DNA of 9,791 nt from JAJISK01 sp046759865 (GTDB lineage: Archaea; Thermoplasmatota; Thermoplasmata; RBG-16-68-12; JAJISG01): assembly GCA_046759865.1 (NCBI GenBank), contig JBHIDB010000039.1:1-9791 (forward strand), written 5' to 3'. How positions within the stretch are numbered: the stretch's first letter is position 1; each line of letters begins with the position of its first letter. Of the stretch, positions 6,507 through 9,791 are shown one piece after another. The position numbers and the translations under genes are program-made. Below the pieces are notes generated by a model. The model was not told the DNA's origin and ran no database searches. It saw nothing but the letters and a program-made list of their open reading frames with translations.

Positions 6507-7919
6507 TCACCTCAGGTACACGTCACGCAGCCGAATCGTCGGCCCGCCCAGCATGGCGTCGAGGCTCTGGGTCGGATCGGACTTCCCGCAAAAGCCGGCC
6601 TCGAATTCCAAGTCCTTCCCCACGGCGTCGACGGCGGACCACCAAGCGGGTGTGGTCAGCTCGACCACGGTGTTGCGCACGGGGGCTCCGATTTCCCCGT
6701 TCTCGATGCGGTAGCCCTCGCGGCCCGCATACTTGCCGTTGTACCGCTTGTCGTCGATGTTCCACTCGGTGAACGTCTTCATGTAGATGCCGTCCTTGAC
6801 CCCCTCGATCATCTCCTCGACGCTCCAGTCTTGGGGTTCTACGAACGTATTGGCCATCCTGACGATGGCCTCCACGTTGTAATTCACGGCGCGGGCGGCC
6901 CCGTTGCTCCGAGTCCCGAGTACGGATGCGGTTTCCCGGTTCTGGAGGAACTCGTTGATGAGGCCATCCTTGTACAGGAACCGCCGGCGAGCCTTCACCC
7001 CCTCGTCGTCGTACTCGTAGTAGGCGATGGTGTTGGGCACGGTGGGATCGTCGACCACGGTCACAATGTCGCTCCCGACCCGATCTCCCACCGAGTCGGG
7101 TGTGATGAACGACTTCCCCGCCTGAGAAGCTTCGCGCCCCAACACCCGGTCGGCCTCCGTCGCGTGGCCGCACGACTCGTGGCTCGCGATGCCGGCCACC
7201 TGGGGACCGGCCACGAGGTCCATCTTCCCCTCGGGGGACTTCTTTCCCTCTTCCAGGGCCTTCTGGAGGGAGCGGGCCTCATCTACCACCCGATTTAGTG
7301 CGTCCCACTCGGTGAAGGCCTCCCAGCCCCCGCCGTACCCCATGCTGCGGGTCCCCTGCTCGACGTCCCCGTTGTGGGCCACCGTGAGGAAGTAGAACAT
7401 GCGGGCGCGGGGGGAGTAGGAACGAATCTTCGCCCCGTCGCTGTTGACGAAGTACTTGTCGATGCCCGTCCCGGACCACGAGAAGATCCGGGCGGGGAGG
7501 TTCAGCCCCAGGTCCATGACCTCTCGGTCGATCTGGTTGACCGCCTCCAGCTTCTCCTCCACCGGCGTCTCCAGGAGCGGCTTCTTCTCGGGCACCTTCC
7601 ATTCGGCCTCGACGGCCGGCTCCTCCGTGAAGACGATCTTCCGCTTCCGGCTCCCGCTCTTCGCGATGGCGAGCGCGTCGTTGACGAGGGTGCGAGCCCC
7701 CTCCTTGGTCACGTCGTTTCCCGCCGCGAAGCCCAGGGCTCCGTCGTACAGGACCCGGACGCCCATCCCCCTATCGTTGCCGTTGAACAGGACATCCAGG
7801 GTGCCGTTCTTCAGAAGAAACTGCTCCTGGCGCTGCTCCTCGTACCGCGCCTCGGCGTAGCTCGCTCCCCCCGTCCGGGCGGCCTCAACGGCCCACTCCA
7901 CCAGATCCAATTCAGACAT
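6507..7919 (-). CDS. tldD: TldD zinc peptidase subunit
   Basis: Catalytic subunit of the TldD/TldE metallopeptidase, which cleaves unfolded or small peptides in the cytoplasm. The 470 residues match the family. Seen: the modified zinc site HESCGHATEAD at 247-257 (HExxGH, with His247, Glu248, His252) inside the usual IASHESCGH context, and Cys444 in GFCGKSDPTQSL, which corresponds to the third zinc ligand described for E. coli TldD. Also seen are TVVDDPTVPNTIAYYEYDDEG and an N-terminal MGVRVLYDGALGFA. All catalytic residues are present, so it should be active. ATG 7919 is preceded by purine-rich GGGAGGGAG about 10 bases upstream, unlike the leaderless genes nearby, and by a TATA-like box about 50 bases upstream. 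It is the first gene of a two-gene operon with tldE and is divergent from the HTH-Nudix gene. Confidence 0.97.
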   Translation of the reverse strand: MSELDLVEWAVEAARTGGASYAEARYEEQRQEQFLLKNGTLDVLFNGNDRGMGVRVLYDGALGFAAGNDVTKEGARTLVNDALAIAKSGSRKRKIVFTEEPAVEAEWKVPEKKPLLETPVEEKLEAVNQIDREVMDLGLNLPARIFSWSGTGIDKYFVNSDGAKIRSYSPRARMFYFLTVAHNGDVEQGTRSMGYGGGWEAFTEWDALNRVVDEARSLQKALEEGKKSPEGKMDLVAGPQVAGIASHESCGHATEADRVLGREASQAGKSFITPDSVGDRVGSDIVTVVDDPTVPNTIAYYEYDDEGVKARRRFLYKDGLINEFLQNRETASVLGTRSNGAARAVNYNVEAIVRMANTFVEPQDWSVEEMIEGVKDGIYMKTFTEWNIDDKRYNGKYAGREGYRIENGEIGAPVRNTVVELTTPAWWSAVDAVGKDLEFEAGFCGKSDPTQSLDAMLGGPTIRLRDVYLR

Positions 7920-7966
7920 AAACGGAACTCCCTCCCCGGAGACGTGGCGTTCTAGCTGGCGCCGCG

Positions 7967-7975
7967 ATTTAAACC
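7967..7975 (-). promoter_or_regulatory. TATA-like box of the tldD-tldE operon
   Basis: The minus strand reads GGTTTAAAT, about 48-56 bases before the tldD ATG. Initiation about 25 bases downstream would leave a leader of roughly 25 bases that contains the Shine-Dalgarno-like GGGAGGGAG. Confidence 0.45.
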
Positions 7976-7988
7976 TTCCTCGGCCCGT

Positions 7989-8020
7989 GGCCGCTGGGCG
8001 GCCGTCGGCTATAAGCGGCC
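7989..8020. promoter_or_regulatory. GGCCGC/GCGGCC palindrome and repeat, candidate operator between tldD and the Nudix gene
   Basis: GGCCGC (7989-7994), TGG, GCGGCC (7998-8003) is a perfect 6-base inverted repeat. GCGGCC recurs at 8015-8020, 17 bases on, and the two GCGGCC copies bracket the TATA-like box of the Nudix gene. The Nudix protein carries its own helix-turn-helix, so this could be its binding site. GC-rich palindromes are common by chance in such DNA, so the claim is tentative. Confidence 0.3.
8009..8016 (+). promoter_or_regulatory. TATA-like box of the HTH-Nudix gene
   Basis: CTATAAGC lies 23-30 bases before the ATG at 8039 in otherwise very GC-rich DNA, a typical layout for a leaderless archaeal transcript. 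Confidence 0.5.
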
Positions 8021-8038
8021 CCCGTCCCTCAGGCAGCC

Positions 8039-8734
8039 ATGGCGGAACTCGTCGTCCAGACGCGTCTGGAGGAAGAAGGCGTGCTCCTCATGAACAACCC
8101 TCTCCATGCGCTCCTCCTTGCCCTCGAGTCCGGGACTCCTCTCGCGGACGCCATAGCTCGAGCGCGCGTGTCATCTGGTTTTGTCCGGCGCTGGCGTTCC
8201 CAGGTCCAGGATCTGCGGGGTTCGGATCCCCTTCGTCGCGCGGGTCGCCACCTGCGGGCTTCCGACCTGGGAGGGCGGCTCTTGGAGGAATTTGAGCATC
8301 GGAAGGCGGCCCACGAGGCGCATGGCACTCCTAAGCTGCAGGCCCCCCTCCTCGCGGCGGATGGCATCGTCCTCCTCGAGGGAAAGCTCGTGGCCGTCCG
8401 ACGGAAGTACGACCCGTTCCGCGGGCAGTACGCCCTGCCCGGAGGCATGGTCGAATACGGGGAGACGTTGGAAGAAGCGGTGGTTCGGGAGGTCCGCGAG
8501 GAGACTGGCCTCGAGACGCGCATCGTCTCCCTCGTGGGCGTGTATTCTCACCCTGAGAGAGACCCCCGAGGCCATGTCGTATCGGCCGTCTACGAGTTGA
8601 ACCCAACCAGCGGGACCCTGGCCTCGGGGTCCGACACGGCAGCGGTGGAACTCATCGATCCCGAAGAGCCTCCCGAGATGGGCTTCGACCACGAGGCCAT
8701 TGTCGCCGACTTCCGGGCCCAGCGGAAGGGCTGA
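8039..8734 (+). CDS. Nudix hydrolase fused to an N-terminal ModE-like winged helix-turn-helix
   Basis: Predicted two-domain protein of 231 residues. The C-terminal domain (about 103-228) has a perfect Nudix box: from G136 through E142 to REVREETGL at 150-158, matching GX5EX7REUXEEXGU, with LPGGMVEYGE in front. It should hydrolyse a nucleoside diphosphate linked to another group; relatives include ADP-ribose pyrophosphatases, but the substrate cannot be read from sequence. The N-terminal 95 residues resemble the DNA-binding domain of ModE/LysR-type regulators: strands AELVVQ and GVLLM, helix PLHALLLALESG, a helix-turn-helix LADAIARARVSSGFVRRW (35-52), and a terminal LRASDLGGRLLEEFEHRKA (72-90). 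NrtR regulators also combine Nudix with a winged helix, but in the opposite order. It may be a metabolite-sensing regulator or an autoregulated enzyme. The ATG at 8039 lies just after a TATA-like box. The Nudix call is secure; the HTH call is less so. Confidence 0.9.
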   Translation: MAELVVQTRLEEEGVLLMNNPLHALLLALESGTPLADAIARARVSSGFVRRWRSQVQDLRGSDPLRRAGRHLRASDLGGRLLEEFEHRKAAHEAHGTPKLQAPLLAADGIVLLEGKLVAVRRKYDPFRGQYALPGGMVEYGETLEEAVVREVREETGLETRIVSLVGVYSHPERDPRGHVVSAVYELNPTSGTLASGSDTAAVELIDPEEPPEMGFDHEAIVADFRAQRKG

Positions 8735-8746
8735 GGCCTTCAGGCC
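8735..8746. repeat. Tight inverted repeat between the convergent Nudix and HAAS genes
   Basis: GGCCT, TC, AGGCC forms a perfect 5-base inverted repeat starting directly after the Nudix stop codon. The TCA that encodes the stop of the minus-strand gene lies in its centre. The convergent stops are 5 bases apart. A role in transcript ends is possible but unproven. Confidence 0.3.
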
Positions 8747-9333
8747 GCTTCGAGACTCCGCTTGCGGGGCGCGGCGAGAAAGCCGGCGAAGGCCGTGGCG
8801 AGGGTCGTCAGCACGAAGGCGAGGAGGGCAACGGGCTGTGCGACCCCTGGCACGGAGGCAGCGAGAGCCGCGCCCAAGCCCCCGAACCGAACGATGGCGA
8901 CGCCAAGTCCAGCCATCAGGGCAGCCTCTCGTCCCAGCTTCACGCCCACGCCAATCAGGAAAAGGAGGAGAAGAACGAGGGTCAGATTGGACAGCCACGC
9001 CGTCCCGAGTACGTCGGAGGGGATGACGGCAAAGGGCAGGGTCAGGAACGCGAGGCCGGCGGCGGCGACAAGAGCCAGGACCTTCGGTCCGAGGCTGTAG
9101 CCATACAGGTCAATGTAGGATCGGGCCGTAGCCCGAGGCGGACCCATCCGCTCCACGACGTCCTGGACGCCTTCGCCCTCGGCCTCGGCCTGGGCCATGA
9201 TGTTGGATCGAAGTTCCAGGAGCACATCCTGTCGGTGCCTCCCGGAGATGCCGGCGAGGTGACGGGCCACCTGGCCGATGTACCGGTCGACGACCGCTAT
9301 TTCGCTCCCCCGAGCACCTGCTTGGAGCTCCAT
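8740..9333 (-). CDS. HAAS-domain four-helix membrane protein
   Basis: Predicted inner-membrane protein of 197 residues. The N-terminal third (about 12-77) is a HAAS-type helical module: VDRYIGQVARHLAGI, then RQDVLLELRSNIMAQAE and a short VVERMGPPRATARSYIDLYG, the pattern seen in DUF1700/HAAS proteins next to PadR regulators. Four hydrophobic segments follow, at about 84-104, 114-133, 138-161 and 165-188, with a short basic tail APRKRS. It overlaps the 3' end of the padR gene by about 37 bases, so they form one operon. The ATG at 9333 is chosen as the first ATG before the HAAS module. A TTG at 9348, with AAGGAGG ten bases upstream, is an alternative that adds five residues. The molecular role is unknown; in related operons such proteins are thought to be regulated by, or to signal with, the PadR partner. 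Confidence 0.8.
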   Translation of the reverse strand: MELQAGARGSEIAVVDRYIGQVARHLAGISGRHRQDVLLELRSNIMAQAEAEGEGVQDVVERMGPPRATARSYIDLYGYSLGPKVLALVAAAGLAFLTLPFAVIPSDVLGTAWLSNLTLVLLLLFLIGVGVKLGREAALMAGLGVAIVRFGGLGAALAASVPGVAQPVALLAFVLTTLATAFAGFLAAPRKRSLEAA

Positions 9334-9644
9334 ACCAGATCTTCCCAAACTTTGGCGGCCTCCTTTAATGCCTTACGTCCCGAGTCGGTCATGTGATAAT
9401 ACTTCCGTGGACCCCCCTCCGTTTCCGTGTTCCATCGCCCCTCCAAGTACCCCTTCGCCTCGAGGCGTCGGAGGGCGGGGTAAAGGGTCCCCTCCTTCAA
9501 GTCGAAGAAGCCGTTGGTGGCCTCACGTAACTCGCGGATGATCTGGAAGCCGTACTTGGGGGCTTCCTCGAGGATCGCCAACAAGAGCATCTGCACGGAT
9601 CCCTTCTTGAGTTCGGCCACCCACTCAGGTGCAATGTCGGTCAC
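9297..9644 (-). CDS. PadR-family transcriptional regulator
   Basis: Winged-helix repressor of 115 residues, the size of the short PadR-like (subfamily 2) proteins. Seen: LKKGSVQMLLLAILEEAPKY (12-31) and YGFQIIREL (31-39), recognition-helix region EGTLYPALRRLEAKGYLE (51-68), wing segment GGPRKYYHMTDSGRKAL (77-93), and a C-terminal dimer helix ending KVWEDLVW. The GTG at 9644 is chosen because a TATA-like CATATAGG lies 28-33 bases upstream on the minus strand. The longer open frame starting at GTG 9689 would begin before that box and adds 15 residues absent from the family. The next in-frame GTG, at 9620, would trim the N-terminal helix. It is followed by and overlaps the HAAS membrane protein gene, a frequent pairing in which PadR controls the membrane partner. 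The ligand is unknown. Confidence 0.93.
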   Translation of the reverse strand: MTDIAPEWVAELKKGSVQMLLLAILEEAPKYGFQIIRELREATNGFFDLKEGTLYPALRRLEAKGYLEGRWNTETEGGPRKYYHMTDSGRKALKEAAKVWEDLVWSSKQVLGGAK

Positions 9645-9671
9645 GATAAAGGGGGGAAGGCCCCCCGAGCC

Positions 9672-9677
9672 TATATG
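9672..9677 (-). promoter_or_regulatory. TATA-like box of the padR-HAAS operon
   Basis: The minus strand reads TTCATATAGG here, 28-33 bases before the GTG at 9644. It decides against the upstream start at 9689 and indicates a leaderless transcript. Confidence 0.5.
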
Positions 9678-9705
9678 AAGGAACGGCACGGGGGGTTATG
9701 TTGGC

Positions 9706-9791
9706 CTAGGCCTGCGGTTTCCTCCGGAGCGCCCGAAACGCGACCAGTCCCACGATGGCGAGGGTCACGACACCCAGCTGGATGAAGTAGG
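9706..9791 (-). CDS. C-terminal membrane anchor of an unknown protein (partial)
   Basis: The last 28 codons of a minus-strand gene that enters from the right edge. The fragment is a hydrophobic helix YFIQLGVVTLAIVGLVAF followed by a basic tail RALRRKPQA and TAG. This looks like a single C-terminal transmembrane anchor with a positively charged cytoplasmic end, as in surface-exposed proteins held by one helix. The frame is open to the window edge and third positions are GC-rich. The family cannot be identified from this piece. It lies 61 bases upstream of padR on the same strand. Confidence 0.6.
   Translation of the reverse strand, partial: YFIQLGVVTLAIVGLVAFRALRRKPQA

Noticed and set aside
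5618..6714. Long plus-strand open frames of about 260 codons across tldE
   Set aside because: They lie antisense to tldE, whose protein shows clear family motifs; the open frames come from GC-rich codon use and their products are low-complexity, arginine/serine-rich sequences.
8171..8998. Minus-strand open frame of 275 codons across the Nudix gene and the HAAS gene end
   Set aside because: It is antisense to a gene with a perfect Nudix box and runs through a convergent junction; the product has no recognisable domain.
1..9791. CRISPR arrays, insertion sequences, phage or defence genes
   Set aside because: No regularly spaced repeats, terminal inverted repeats with a transposase, integrase or nuclease-like genes were seen; most of the window is conserved metabolic and housekeeping genes.

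Overview
The window looks like a piece of a GC-rich archaeal chromosome, most likely from a heterotrophic Thermoplasmatota-like lineage; the lineage is inference. The evidence is an archaeal-type prolyl-tRNA synthetase, a TldD/TldE pair, a ribbon-helix-helix regulator, and the promoter layout. Several genes have an A/T-rich TATA-like box about 25-33 bases before the start codon with little or no room for a leader, which is typical of leaderless archaeal transcripts. No rRNA, tRNA, CRISPR array, transposase or phage gene was seen.

Layout. (1) Bases 1-725, minus: N-terminal part of proS, cut by the window edge. (2) Bases 726-1384: a divergent promoter region, then a ribbon-helix-helix/winged-helix regulator and a possible small overlapping basic ORF. 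(3) Bases 1385-1891: about 500 bases with no recognisable gene. (4) Bases 1892-5125, plus: a histidine-degradation block of glutamate formimidoyltransferase, formimidoyl-THF cyclodeaminase and urocanase. (5) Bases 5134-7919, minus: the two-gene operon tldD-tldE, convergent with hutU. (6) Bases 8039-8734, plus: a Nudix hydrolase with an N-terminal ModE-like helix-turn-helix, divergent from tldD. (7) Bases 8740-9644, minus: a PadR regulator overlapping a HAAS-type four-helix membrane protein, preceded by the C-terminal membrane anchor of another minus-strand protein that runs off the right edge.

How the genes fit together. HutU turns urocanate into imidazolonepropionate. The two FTCD-type enzymes take formiminoglutamate to glutamate, 5,10-methenyl-tetrahydrofolate and ammonia. 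Histidine ammonia-lyase (hutH) and imidazolonepropionase (hutI) are needed to complete the route and are not in this window. TldD/TldE is a predicted peptidase pair, so the region fits an organism living on peptides and amino acids, although a functional link between tld and hut is not shown. PadR plus HAAS is a common regulator/membrane-sensor pairing.

Most of the window is ordinary, well-conserved metabolism. The points most worth a second look are the ModE-like HTH-Nudix fusion with a palindrome before its TATA box, the dense TGCAT motif cluster over the promoter and start of the ribbon-helix-helix gene, the possible frame break at the end of that gene, and a 13-base direct repeat bracketing the promoter of the hut block.
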